Notes under the pieces: model-generated
The model's database searches: none
Told to the model about the DNA's origin: nothing
What the model saw: only the letters and a program-made list of their open reading frames with translations
NCBI GenBank assembly: GCA_029266735.1
Contig: JAQSWG010000007.1
Span: 1-45,305, forward strand
DNA: 45,305 nucleotides
Reading direction: 5' to 3'
DNA from: Ornithinibacter sp.
GTDB taxonomy: Bacteria; Actinomycetota; Actinomycetes; Actinomycetales; Dermatophilaceae
Part shown: piece by piece, positions 7,764-16,132 of the stretch
Layout of the letters: every line of letters begins with the position of its first letter
Numbering within the stretch: the first letter of the stretch is position 1
Position numbers and translations under genes: made by a program

Positions 7764-9167
7764 ATGACCGCCGACTCGACCGCCGTGGGCGCCTCCCTCG
7801 CCGACGCGGCCCCGGAGGTGTTCTGGACCGACCGGCCCGACCGGCCGGCCGCCCGCCCAGCGCTGAGGGGTGCCGGCCGTCGGGCCGACCTCGTCGTCGT
7901 GGGCGGTGGCTTCACGGGCCTCTGGGCGGCGATCCAGGCCAAGGAGGACGACCCCTCGCGCGACGTCGTGCTCCTCGAACGCGGCCGGCTGGGCATCGCG
8001 GCGTCCGGACGCAACGGTGGGTTCGTCTCTCCCTCGTTGACCCACGGCCTGGCCCAGGGGCTGGCCTGCTGGCCCCAGGAGATGGGGACGCTCGAGCGAC
8101 TGGGCGCCGAGAACTTCCGCGACCTCCGGGACTCGCTCACCCGCCACGGTGTCGACGCCGACCTCCATGTGCCCGGCGAGATCACCATGGCCCTCACCCG
8201 GCACCAGGTGGGCACGGTCCGTGACGCCTACGAGCTGCACCGCAGGCACGGCATCCCCGTGACCCACCTGGATGCCGATGCGGCGCGAGCGCGCGTCGCC
8301 TCGCCCCGGTACCTCGCCGGCTTCCTCGACCCGACGGTGGGTCTCGTCGACCCCGGTCGACTCGTCTGGGGACTGGCCGACGCCGCCGAACGGCTCGGCG
8401 TCCGGGTCCACGAGGACACCACGGTCAGCGGTCTCGACCGCGACCAGGGGGCGGTCGTCGTGCGCACCGAGCGGGGGAGTGTGCGGGCCGACCGCGTCGT
8501 CCTCGGGACCGGCGCCTTCCGCGGGCTGCTCAAGCGGCTCGCCCTGTGGACCCTTCCGGTCTACGACCACGTCCTCATGAGCGAGCCGTTGTCGGCGGGA
8601 CAGCTGGCAGCGGTCGGCTGGGAGGGGCGCGAGGGCCTCACCGACGCCGGCAACCAGTTCCACTACTACCGCCGCACCCTCGACGACCGCGTGCTCTTCG
8701 GCGGGTACGACGCCAACTACCACTTCCCCGGTCGCATCGACCCGCGGCTCGAGCAGTCCCCGTCGCACGAGCTGCTCGCCCGGCACTTCTTCGACATCTT
8801 CCCCCAGCTCGAAGGGCTGCGGTTCACGCACCGGTGGGCCGGCGTCATCGACACGACCTCGCGCTTCACCCCGGTGTTCGGCACGGCGCTGGGTGGCCAC
8901 CTCTCCTACGCCGTCGGCTACACCGGCCTCGGCGTGGCCTCCACGCGGTTCGGTGCCCGGGTGGCCCTGGACCTCGTCGACGGCCGGGACACGGAGGTGA
9001 CCCGGCTCCAGATGGTGCGCCGCAAGCCCGTCCCGTTCCCCCCCGAACCGATCCGGTATGCCGCCGTGCGCGCCACCCGGGCCAGCTTGGCCGCCGAGGA
9101 CCGCACCGGTCGCCGCAACCTGTGGCTCAAGGGGCTGGATGCCGTCGGCGTCGGGTTCGACAGCTGA
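7764..9167 (+). CDS. DAO-family FAD-dependent oxidoreductase
   Basis: A flavoprotein of the glycine/D-amino-acid oxidase superfamily, closest in feel to the gamma-glutamylputrescine oxidase/OrdL branch. The 467-residue product carries the FAD motif VVVGGGFTGLWAA (about 44-56), the ERGRLGIAASGRNGG block of that branch, and a C-terminal FAD contact GHLSYAVGYTGLGVASTRFG. It would oxidise an amine or amino acid in the cytoplasm; the substrate is unknown. I prefer ATG 7764 because CACAAT lies seven bases upstream, suggesting a leaderless message; an in-frame ATG at 7755 is possible. The gene diverges from the glutamate importer, so the two may serve the same amine or glutamate metabolism. That link is inference. 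Confidence 0.88.
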   Translation: MTADSTAVGASLADAAPEVFWTDRPDRPAARPALRGAGRRADLVVVGGGFTGLWAAIQAKEDDPSRDVVLLERGRLGIAASGRNGGFVSPSLTHGLAQGLACWPQEMGTLERLGAENFRDLRDSLTRHGVDADLHVPGEITMALTRHQVGTVRDAYELHRRHGIPVTHLDADAARARVASPRYLAGFLDPTVGLVDPGRLVWGLADAAERLGVRVHEDTTVSGLDRDQGAVVVRTERGSVRADRVVLGTGAFRGLLKRLALWTLPVYDHVLMSEPLSAGQLAAVGWEGREGLTDAGNQFHYYRRTLDDRVLFGGYDANYHFPGRIDPRLEQSPSHELLARHFFDIFPQLEGLRFTHRWAGVIDTTSRFTPVFGTALGGHLSYAVGYTGLGVASTRFGARVALDLVDGRDTEVTRLQMVRRKPVPFPPEPIRYAAVRATRASLAAEDRTGRRNLWLKGLDAVGVGFDS

Positions 9168-9177
9168 TGGGGCGCCG

Positions 9178-10014
9178 CTACGTCCTCGCACCGACGTCGT
9201 GGGCGCTCCAGCCCCCGACGCGGTCCCACCGCAACAGAGGTGAGCCGCTCCACGCGGTGGTGATCCACAGGTGCGAGAGCGGTTCCTCGACCTGCGGATC
9301 CTCGTCCGGCATGGCGTCCAGCGGTCCGGTGAGGGGGACGTAGAGCGAGTCCGGCAGACCTCCCTCCCCGATGCCGACGAACAGGTGTCGCTCGTCCACT
9401 GACCGCGCCGCCGCCACCTTGGCCGCCCGACGGGCGACGTGGGGGACGGCGAGGAGCTCGGTCACCGCACCGGGCAGGCCGGCGAGCCGGGAGTCCACCC
9501 ACGCCGTCCTCGCCTTGGGCGTGACGAGCACGCCGGAGACCGGCCGGCCGTTGCCCTCGAAGAACGAGGGGTTGCCCCGCAGCACGGACTGCGACTCGTG
9601 GGCCAGCCAGCGCAGCTCGGGGTCTCCGGAGAGCACGCCCCGCGGCAGCGCACCGGGCTGGGTCACCCCGTGGGACTCGCAGGCCTGGATGGCCCGCCCG
9701 TAGGCCGCTCGCACCCGCATGATGTCGGACGGCTCCGCGAGGTCGATGGTCCACCACCACGACCCGGGGTTCGGCCAGGTGTGCCGGTCCCGGCGGAGGA
9801 GCGCGTGCGTGCGCCGCACTCCCGGGCCGGCGTGCGTGGTGACCTCGAGCGCGGCCCGGCGCCCGTCGGGGAAGGCCAGGTCGATGTCATAGGCGGCCTG
9901 ACGGCCGTCGACGTCGTGGGCACGAGCCCGCGCCCCCGTCGCGCGTTCGACGACGACGGCGGCGTACCTCTCGTCGTGCTTGAGCCCGTCGAGGCGTCTG
10001 GGGTCCGCGCCCAC
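9178..10014 (-). CDS. conserved-looking protein of unknown function
   Basis: A 278-residue soluble protein I do not recognise. The N-terminal part has the pattern YDIDLAFPDGRRAALEVT, with Asp and Glu spaced as in PD-(D/E)XK nuclease-fold cores, although the usual Lys is replaced (EVT). The middle holds three Trp in a row (SWWWTIDL) and an acidic/aromatic stretch; the C-terminus includes DERHLFVGIGEGG and DSLYVPLTGPL. The start is a GTG at 10014 with no ribosome site; CATAAT/TAATCT stands six to eight bases before it, so the message may be leaderless. It is convergent with the oxidoreductase (10-base gap) and divergent from the next unit. A nuclease-like fold is only a suggestion. Confidence 0.65.
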   Translation of the reverse strand: MGADPRRLDGLKHDERYAAVVVERATGARARAHDVDGRQAAYDIDLAFPDGRRAALEVTTHAGPGVRRTHALLRRDRHTWPNPGSWWWTIDLAEPSDIMRVRAAYGRAIQACESHGVTQPGALPRGVLSGDPELRWLAHESQSVLRGNPSFFEGNGRPVSGVLVTPKARTAWVDSRLAGLPGAVTELLAVPHVARRAAKVAAARSVDERHLFVGIGEGGLPDSLYVPLTGPLDAMPDEDPQVEEPLSHLWITTAWSGSPLLRWDRVGGWSAHDVGART

Positions 10015-10121
10015 CAGTGGAGATTATGCGAAACGGTGTCGTCTTTCGCGCCCGAACCGGCACCCGAACGGCGGCCAGCTGGTTCGTTGCGCCCCCTTGC
10101 CGGAACTGAGAGCCTTCCGGA

Positions 10122-11858
10122 ATGCGGGAGGTGAGTCGCTGGGCACGCTTGGACGACCACCTTCCGCGCGCGGTGCGGACGACTCTGGAGGAGAACCTCT
10201 GGCGGCCCATCGAGATGCAGGCCACCCTCGAGGCGCTCATGGAGGACCCGTCGTTCTTCGAGGACCCGGGCCGACACCCGGCGATGTTCGCCGACCACGG
10301 CGTGGTGCACGTGCGGGACGTCGCGTCCGGCGTCGTCGCCCTCGTGGACGTCGTCGACGGGGTGCTGCTCGCTGCCCGGCCCACGGGGCGCCGACACCTG
10401 GTCCAGACCTGGGGAGTCGCGCTCGCGTACCTGCACGACGTCGGCATGGTCGACCTCTCACCCGTCGGCCGTCGAACCCACGCGCTGTATGCCGCCCACG
10501 CCGCCTTCTCGGCCGACGCAGACCCGCTCGTCGACCACCTGCTCCGCCCGGGTCAGGTGCGCGAGAGCTTGGACGCAGTCCACGAGAGCGACCCGTTCCG
10601 GGTGCCCCTGGACACCGTCGTGCGGGAGGTGCTCAGCCTGTCGGCAGCGCACAGCAAGTCCACCGTTCCCGCAGGGGTGCTCGACGACCGGGCCGGCCTC
10701 CGACGGCTCATGCGCCGCATCACCTTCACGCCCATGGAGGTCCACCGGGCCTCGGGACGAGGACCGACCGACGAGAAGCGGGCGTCGCCGGTGTCGGGGG
10801 CAGGAGCGATCCCTCATCCGTCCGCGGAGGACGCGTATGCCTGGCTCGACGTCGTGGACGGCCCGCAGCGGCGGCTGGCCGATGACGTCATCGACGCGGT
10901 CCGCGCCCTTCGGGCCGCTGACGTCCTGCGCCAACGCGGGACCGCCCTGCGCACCACCGGCGGCTTCGAGGTCTTCTTCGACGCTCGGACCGGACAGGCG
11001 GTCTGCACCTTTCGTCCCTCCGACGGACGGGCGGCATACGTGATGACGTACGACGACCACCGGGGCGCGGGTGAGGCCAACATCCGGATGGCGTCGATCA
11101 CTGCGCGCGGCAACCTTCGGATCGCGTTCCACCGCGGCAGCTTTGGTGAGCAGAGTGCCGCCCGGCGGGCCGCCGAGAGCGTCGCCAACGCCATCATCGA
11201 CATTCAGGCCGACGTGCTGCCCACCTTCTCCGGGACGCCGGCTGACGGGCTGCCCGCTCCGTGGAAGACCCCCGGCGCCATGCTGATCCAGCTCGAACGG
11301 CCAGATGACGACGCCACGTTCGCGGATGCCGTCCGCGACGTGCTCTGCGCAACGACGCCTGCGCTCGGCGGCCGAGTGCGGGTGGTCGCCGACGTCGAGG
11401 GCGCCGCGCCGGCGGAGCGGGGGCGGTTCGACGCCGCAGAGTCCCTGGACCCGCTGGGGCCGCTGGCCGACCGGGTGCTCGACGCGCTCTCCCGCCACGG
11501 GATGGACGTCACCGGCATCGACCGGACCGAGGCGTTCACCGAGGTGGGTCGCGTGACCGTCGCGTCCGGGGAGGTTCTCGTCGAGCAGGACTCGCCCCCT
11601 GCCTTCGTCTATGTGCCCCTGAGTGAGGGCCTGCGCGTCCGTCCCGGCGGCGGGTACCCGCCCTCTCCCCTGCCCCCGTGGGTGCCGGTGGGCACGACAG
11701 GAGCCGTACGCCGGGCCGGCCGCAACGCGCAGATCGTGGCCGAGGATGATGTCGACGTGCTGATCATCCCGAGCGAGTCGTACGTCCGCACCTGGCTGCG
11801 GCCCTTCAGCCCCGCGGACCTGCGCAGGCGCCTCCTGTCCGAGGCGGCGGCACCGTGA
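10122..11858 (+). CDS. HD-domain-like protein with degenerate C-terminal cyclic-nucleotide-binding domain
   Basis: First gene of a coupled three-gene unit. The 578-residue product has an HD-phosphohydrolase-like N-terminal half: FADHGVVHVRDVASG (His59, His63) and LAYLHDVGMVDL (His105-Asp106), plus His120. The spacing and context resemble metal-binding HD domains, but I cannot confirm all ligands. Residues about 230-400 form an unrecognised alpha/beta region (GEANIRMASITARGNLRIAF). Residues about 465-560 look like a cyclic-nucleotide-binding beta-roll (TVASGEVLVEQDSPPAFVYV ... VPVGTTGAVRR), lacking the Arg-containing phosphate-binding cassette. The stop overlaps the next start as GTGA. The start could also be GTG 10131. 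A role in nucleotide sensing or turnover is inference. Confidence 0.72.
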   Translation: MREVSRWARLDDHLPRAVRTTLEENLWRPIEMQATLEALMEDPSFFEDPGRHPAMFADHGVVHVRDVASGVVALVDVVDGVLLAARPTGRRHLVQTWGVALAYLHDVGMVDLSPVGRRTHALYAAHAAFSADADPLVDHLLRPGQVRESLDAVHESDPFRVPLDTVVREVLSLSAAHSKSTVPAGVLDDRAGLRRLMRRITFTPMEVHRASGRGPTDEKRASPVSGAGAIPHPSAEDAYAWLDVVDGPQRRLADDVIDAVRALRAADVLRQRGTALRTTGGFEVFFDARTGQAVCTFRPSDGRAAYVMTYDDHRGAGEANIRMASITARGNLRIAFHRGSFGEQSAARRAAESVANAIIDIQADVLPTFSGTPADGLPAPWKTPGAMLIQLERPDDDATFADAVRDVLCATTPALGGRVRVVADVEGAAPAERGRFDAAESLDPLGPLADRVLDALSRHGMDVTGIDRTEAFTEVGRVTVASGEVLVEQDSPPAFVYVPLSEGLRVRPGGGYPPSPLPPWVPVGTTGAVRRAGRNAQIVAEDDVDVLIIPSESYVRTWLRPFSPADLRRRLLSEAAAP

Positions 11859-12277
11859 CGATGACGACGGTCGACCGGGTGGTCGCCCTCCACCGGGTGC
11901 CGCTGTTCGCCGACGTGCCGGGGCGCGTGCTCGCCGCCCTGGCGATGCGGGCCACTGAGGTGGAGGTGGCTGCGGGGGACGTGCTGATCGAGCAGGGAGC
12001 CGTCGAGGACCACCTCTACGCCGTCGTGAGCGGCCGCTTCGTCGCCCGCGACGGCGAGCGCACCCTGCGCGAGCTGGGCCCCGGCTCGACCGTGGGTGAG
12101 CTGGCGGCACTGGCCCCCGAGCCGCGGTCCGCCTCCGTCACTGCCCTCGAGGACGGCCTGCTCCTGCGGATCGACAAGGTCCTGCTCGACGAGCTGTTGG
12201 CCGACCGTCCGGAGCTCGCCCGTGCGGTCATCGCCTCGCTCGTCCGCATGCTGAGGAACAGCCCCGCCGGTGAGTGA
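11855..12277 (+). CDS. single-domain cyclic-nucleotide-binding protein
   Basis: A 140-residue protein that is essentially one cNMP-binding (CRP N-domain) fold: LHRVPLFADVPGRVLAALA, then GDVLIEQGAVEDHLYAVVSG, then RELGPGSTVGELAALAPEPRSASVTA, then LLLRIDKVLLDELLADRP. The phosphate-binding cassette reads GELAALAPEPRSASV, where Glu (GEL) and Arg (PRSAS) are the ligand-binding pair of the family, so it is likely competent for cAMP or cGMP. There is no helix-turn-helix, so it is not a DNA-binding CRP. Start GTG 11855 overlaps the previous stop; the next gene starts eight bases inside its end. It probably acts as the sensor of the adjoining membrane protein. Confidence 0.88.
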   Translation: MTMTTVDRVVALHRVPLFADVPGRVLAALAMRATEVEVAAGDVLIEQGAVEDHLYAVVSGRFVARDGERTLRELGPGSTVGELAALAPEPRSASVTALEDGLLLRIDKVLLDELLADRPELARAVIASLVRMLRNSPAGE

Positions 12278-14873
12278 GCAGATGACTCCTCGACCGGGCC
12301 ACGGGGCCGTGCGCTGGCTGACGGCCCAGGCGGTCCTCTTCGGCGTCATGGCGGCGCTGCTCGGCATCGCCGCCAACGCCATGTTCCTCGAGGCCTACGG
12401 TCCCGGTTGGCTGCCGCTGACGTACATCCTCATCGGCGCGGCCGGTGCCGCGGTGTCGAGCGGGGTCGCGGGCAGTGCGCGCCGTTTCGACCTCGTGCGC
12501 ATCGCCGTCGCGGTGCTCGGAGCGGCGGCGGTGGTGCTCTTCGCCGCCTGGGCGGTCGCTGCGGACGGGAGCGGCTCGTGGGTCTCCGGGCCGCTCCTCG
12601 TCCTCTTCCCCGTGCTCATCCAGCTCGGCTTCGTGTTCATCGGCGCGCAGGCCGGCCGGGTGCTCGACATCGCGGGCATCAAGGGGAGCTTTCCGCGGAT
12701 CGTCGCCGGCTTCCCGGTGGGCGCGGTCATCGGCGGGCTGTTGGCCGCACCGTTGGTCGACGTGCTGGGCGGCACCGAAGGTCTGCTCCTTGCGACGGCC
12801 GTCGCCCAGGCGGCGTTCACCGCGACCGTCGTCGTGACCGGCATCCGGTATGCCGGTCTCCTCGCGGTGGCGCCCAGCCGAGCGGCGACCGCCGACCGGG
12901 TCGACGAGGCGGCGGTGTCCGCCCGTGCCGGCTCGGCCGAGCGTGGGATGCGGCACCTCCTGTCCACCCGTTTCGTCGTCCTCCTCATGGGCTACCAGGT
13001 GCTGTCGGCGTTGGCCAGCCAGCTCTCCGACTACCTCGTCTTCGACCGGGCCGCCGCGCGGTATGCCGAGGCCGACCAGCTCGCGCGCTTCCTCGCCGGC
13101 TACACCGCCGTCATGAACCTCGTGAGCATCGCATTCCTCGTCGTCGTGGCCGGGGCGCTGCTGCGTCGCCACGGGCTCCGGCTCGGCATCTCGGCCAACC
13201 CGGTGGTCCTCACCGCCGGGGCCGTCGCGATGGTGATCGTCCTCGTCGCCCTGGGTGGGGCGTCGCTGGCCCTGCTCCTCACGGTGTCCGCCGTCCGCAT
13301 CCTCGACATCGCGCTCACCGACGGGACCACGCGCACCTCGATCAACGCGATGTACCAGGTGCTGCCCGAACGGGACCGTCTGGGTGCGCAGGCCACCATC
13401 GAAGGTGTCGGGGTCCCCGTCGCCATCGCGATGTCGGGTGTGCTCGTGCTGGGCCTCAACCTCCTGCCCTGGTCGCTGCCGGCGCTGATCCTGGCCACGC
13501 TCGCGGTATGTCTCGCGTGGGTGTGGGTCGGGGTCCGCCTCTATCGCGAGTACGGGCCCGCACTGGTGGGCGCGCTACAGCCCCAACCGCTGCTCGGGCC
13601 GACGGTGCTCCCTGCCCTTCCGCACGGGACCGTTCTGGCGGAAACCCTGCTCGAGAGCCCCGACCCGCGGTCGGCGCGGCTCGGCCTCGAGCTCGTGTCG
13701 GCGATGGCCACGCCGAGCCTGCTTCCGGAGATCGGCAGGCTGGCTGACGACCCACGGTCCGAGGTCCGGCTCACCGCGCTGGAGGCGCTGGCGTCCTCGG
13801 GTGACCTCGGTGCACAGGGCCGGCTCGCGGACGAGATCCAGGTGGCGGCCCGCGATGACGATGCCGCGATGCGGGTGCGTGCCGCCCTCGGAGCCCCAGC
13901 CCTCGACGACGTGGACAGGGTGCGGACCGTCGAGCTCCTCCTCCAGGACGACTCCGCGGAGGTCCGGACAGCGGCGCTCGACGCGGTGCGCTCCGGGGAC
14001 GACACGCTGGTCGGCGCGGTGGTCGAGGCGGTGGGCGACCCGTCGACCGCGGTGCCGGCTTCCGACGCGGTCGGCCGACTCGGCGAGGCCGTGCTCAGGG
14101 CCATGGACCGGGCGCTCCAGCGTGCGGCGTTCGCCGGTCCCGAGTCGAGTGAGGCGCGCGCGGCGGTTCGGCTGGTGCGCGCCCTGCGCACGGAGTCAGC
14201 GGCCGGGCAGGAGGTGCTGCTCCGGTGGACGGGACACACCGACCGTGACGTGGGTCGTGTCGTGCTCGAGCGCCTCGCACGGCAGGGCCCCGCCGGTGAG
14301 GAGGTCGCCCCGGTGCTCGACGACGTCCTCGACGAGGATCTCGCCCACGCCATGCGTGTGCTTGCGGCCCTCGACATGCTCGATGCCGACTCTCCCCGCA
14401 CGGCGGCGGGTGACGGTCCCCTGCGACGAGCCCTCATCGACGAGCTGGCGCTCATCCGCGACAGGGTGGTCGCCACCCTCGTCGCGCGCCACGGTCGAGA
14501 GCGCCTCGGCCCGGTGCTGGCCGGCCTGCTGGGGCTCGACGGCCCCGACGCCCTTGCCGTCGAGGCCCTCGAGGTGGTGCTCGGCTCGGAGGAGGCCGCT
14601 CGGGTCACACCCGTCCTTGACGGGCGCCCGACCGCGGGGGACCGCTTGCGGCGGCTGCAGGCGGCCACCGGCGTGACGTCGACCGAGACGGACGCGGGCC
14701 CCATCCTGCGCGACCTGGTCGAGGACCGAGGCGACGTGTGGCGTTCGACCTGGGTGCGGACCTGCGCCATCCGCGCGGCCAACGCCCGTGGGGTCGCCTC
14801 GAGCTGCGATTTCGTGCCTGCCCTGGCCCTCGGTGACAGCGCCATCGATGAGGAGCTCGACCTGATCTCCTGA
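12270..14873 (+). CDS. polytopic transporter-like membrane protein with C-terminal HEAT-like repeats
   Basis: An 867-residue protein whose first 430 residues form about 12 membrane helices resembling the ATP/ADP-translocase (NTT, Npt1/Npt2-like) or MFS fold; GKGSFPR-like AGIKGSFPRIVAG and ILDIALTDGTTRTSINAMYQ are characteristic conserved loops. Residues about 450-780 are cytoplasmic helical repeats of HEAT type (DPRSEVRLTALEALASSG, DDSAEVRTAALDAVRSGD). Proteins of this build usually carry a cNMP-binding domain of their own at the end; here that domain is a separate gene just upstream. Start GTG 12270 overlaps the previous stop by eight bases. Substrate is unknown; nucleotide exchange is only a family-based guess. 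Confidence 0.82.
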   Translation: MSEQMTPRPGHGAVRWLTAQAVLFGVMAALLGIAANAMFLEAYGPGWLPLTYILIGAAGAAVSSGVAGSARRFDLVRIAVAVLGAAAVVLFAAWAVAADGSGSWVSGPLLVLFPVLIQLGFVFIGAQAGRVLDIAGIKGSFPRIVAGFPVGAVIGGLLAAPLVDVLGGTEGLLLATAVAQAAFTATVVVTGIRYAGLLAVAPSRAATADRVDEAAVSARAGSAERGMRHLLSTRFVVLLMGYQVLSALASQLSDYLVFDRAAARYAEADQLARFLAGYTAVMNLVSIAFLVVVAGALLRRHGLRLGISANPVVLTAGAVAMVIVLVALGGASLALLLTVSAVRILDIALTDGTTRTSINAMYQVLPERDRLGAQATIEGVGVPVAIAMSGVLVLGLNLLPWSLPALILATLAVCLAWVWVGVRLYREYGPALVGALQPQPLLGPTVLPALPHGTVLAETLLESPDPRSARLGLELVSAMATPSLLPEIGRLADDPRSEVRLTALEALASSGDLGAQGRLADEIQVAARDDDAAMRVRAALGAPALDDVDRVRTVELLLQDDSAEVRTAALDAVRSGDDTLVGAVVEAVGDPSTAVPASDAVGRLGEAVLRAMDRALQRAAFAGPESSEARAAVRLVRALRTESAAGQEVLLRWTGHTDRDVGRVVLERLARQGPAGEEVAPVLDDVLDEDLAHAMRVLAALDMLDADSPRTAAGDGPLRRALIDELALIRDRVVATLVARHGRERLGPVLAGLLGLDGPDALAVEALEVVLGSEEAARVTPVLDGRPTAGDRLRRLQAATGVTSTETDAGPILRDLVEDRGDVWRSTWVRTCAIRAANARGVASSCDFVPALALGDSAIDEELDLIS

Positions 14874-14886
14874 CCGCACGCCCGGG

Positions 14887-16116
14887 TCAGGACCGCAGCA
14901 CGAACTCGTCGACCCGGGTGACCGGGACCACGGTCCCGTCCCGCTGGATGCCGTCGATCTGCACCTCGGGGTTGCCGACGACGACGTCGACGTGGGTGTT
15001 GGCCTGGTTGAGGCCGCTCGCGATCCGCTCCTGGCTCGACAGCTCCATGGCGCCGTCGAAGGAGAACGGGAAGCCGAACCCCCAGGCGATGTGGGAGCCG
15101 ACGTTCTCGTCGTACAGCATGTCCTTGAAGACCAGGCCGGTGGTGGCGACCCGGGAGTCCGAGTCCACGATGGCCACCTCACCGAGGTGCCGGGAGCGGG
15201 GAATGAGGTCGAACTGCTGCTGGACCTCCGCTTCGCCCCGAGCCGCCCGAGCCCCGGTGATCGTCCCGTCCCGCAGCTCGAGCTCGAGGTCCTCGACCAG
15301 GGCGCCCATGGACGCGAGGAAGAACGGAGCAGTGGTGCGGACGACCCCGTCGGCCCGCCGCCAGTCCGGCGAGATGAACACCTCCTCGGTGGGCATGTTC
15401 GGCACGAACTCCACCCCGTCCTCGCTCAGGACGGAGCCACCACACCACGTGGACCGCTCGGCGAGCCCGATGGTGACGTCGGTGCCGGGTCCTCGGTAGC
15501 GGATGCGGTCGAAGGAGTGGTCGTTGAGTGTCGCTGCCCTCGTGGCCAGCTTCTGCACGTGCCGTCGCCAGGCCTCGACCGGGTCCACCTCGTCCAGCCT
15601 CATGGCGCGCGCCACGGCGTCCCAGAGGCGCGCCACGTCGGTCACGCCCACACTCGCGGCCCATCCGGGCGTCGGCGCTCCCACGACGGTCCAGGCGACC
15701 TGGTTCGTCGTGAGGATCGGGCTCACCTCGGCGACGAGGTCCACGGGTTGGGCCTTCGCGAGCCGCTCGGGGTCCAGTCCGTCCATGAGGCCGGGAGCGG
15801 GGTTGCCGGTGAGCCTGATCACGGCCGGACGGCTCTCCCGCCATGCCCGTATCCCTTCCAGCTGGTGCTGGGGCGTCCGCCCCAACATCTCCTCGGGGGC
15901 GTGCTGGACGGCGGAACGGCGAAGGTGGAGGTCCTCGTAGTTGATGGTGACCCGGCTGGCGCCCACCCGGTACGCCTCGTGGGCGAGGGCGCGCGCCACG
16001 TCCGCCTGCTCGGGCAGGCCGTTGATGACCACCTCCTGCCCCGGCTGGACGTTGACCCCCACCCTGATCACGAGGCGTGCGTAATGCTCCAACAGGTGGT
16101 CGTACGGCTCGGTCAT
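14887..16116 (-). CDS. M29-family (AmpS/aminopeptidase T-like) metallo-aminopeptidase
   Basis: A cytoplasmic aminopeptidase that removes N-terminal residues from peptides with a two-metal centre. The 409-residue length is standard for the M29 family. Visible family blocks are LVIRVGVNVQPGQEVVINGL at the N-terminus, VEFVPNMPTEEVFISPDW (metal-ligand Glu), GLVFKDMLYDENVGSHIAWG (ligand His) and NQANTHVDVVVGNPEVQIDG with the His-x-Asp metal pair. ATG 16116 follows closely the preceding minus-strand gene (17-base gap), so the two are probably one operon. No unusual features are seen. Confidence 0.94.
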   Translation of the reverse strand: MTEPYDHLLEHYARLVIRVGVNVQPGQEVVINGLPEQADVARALAHEAYRVGASRVTINYEDLHLRRSAVQHAPEEMLGRTPQHQLEGIRAWRESRPAVIRLTGNPAPGLMDGLDPERLAKAQPVDLVAEVSPILTTNQVAWTVVGAPTPGWAASVGVTDVARLWDAVARAMRLDEVDPVEAWRRHVQKLATRAATLNDHSFDRIRYRGPGTDVTIGLAERSTWCGGSVLSEDGVEFVPNMPTEEVFISPDWRRADGVVRTTAPFFLASMGALVEDLELELRDGTITGARAARGEAEVQQQFDLIPRSRHLGEVAIVDSDSRVATTGLVFKDMLYDENVGSHIAWGFGFPFSFDGAMELSSQERIASGLNQANTHVDVVVGNPEVQIDGIQRDGTVVPVTRVDEFVLRS

Positions 16117-16132
16117 CTGCGTCCTCTCGCTG

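Noticed and set aside
7655-8215. Upstream extension of the GluA frame by 187 codons
   Set aside because: The extra part is antisense to the oxidoreductase and its promoter; the ABC ATPase family N-terminus begins at 7654.
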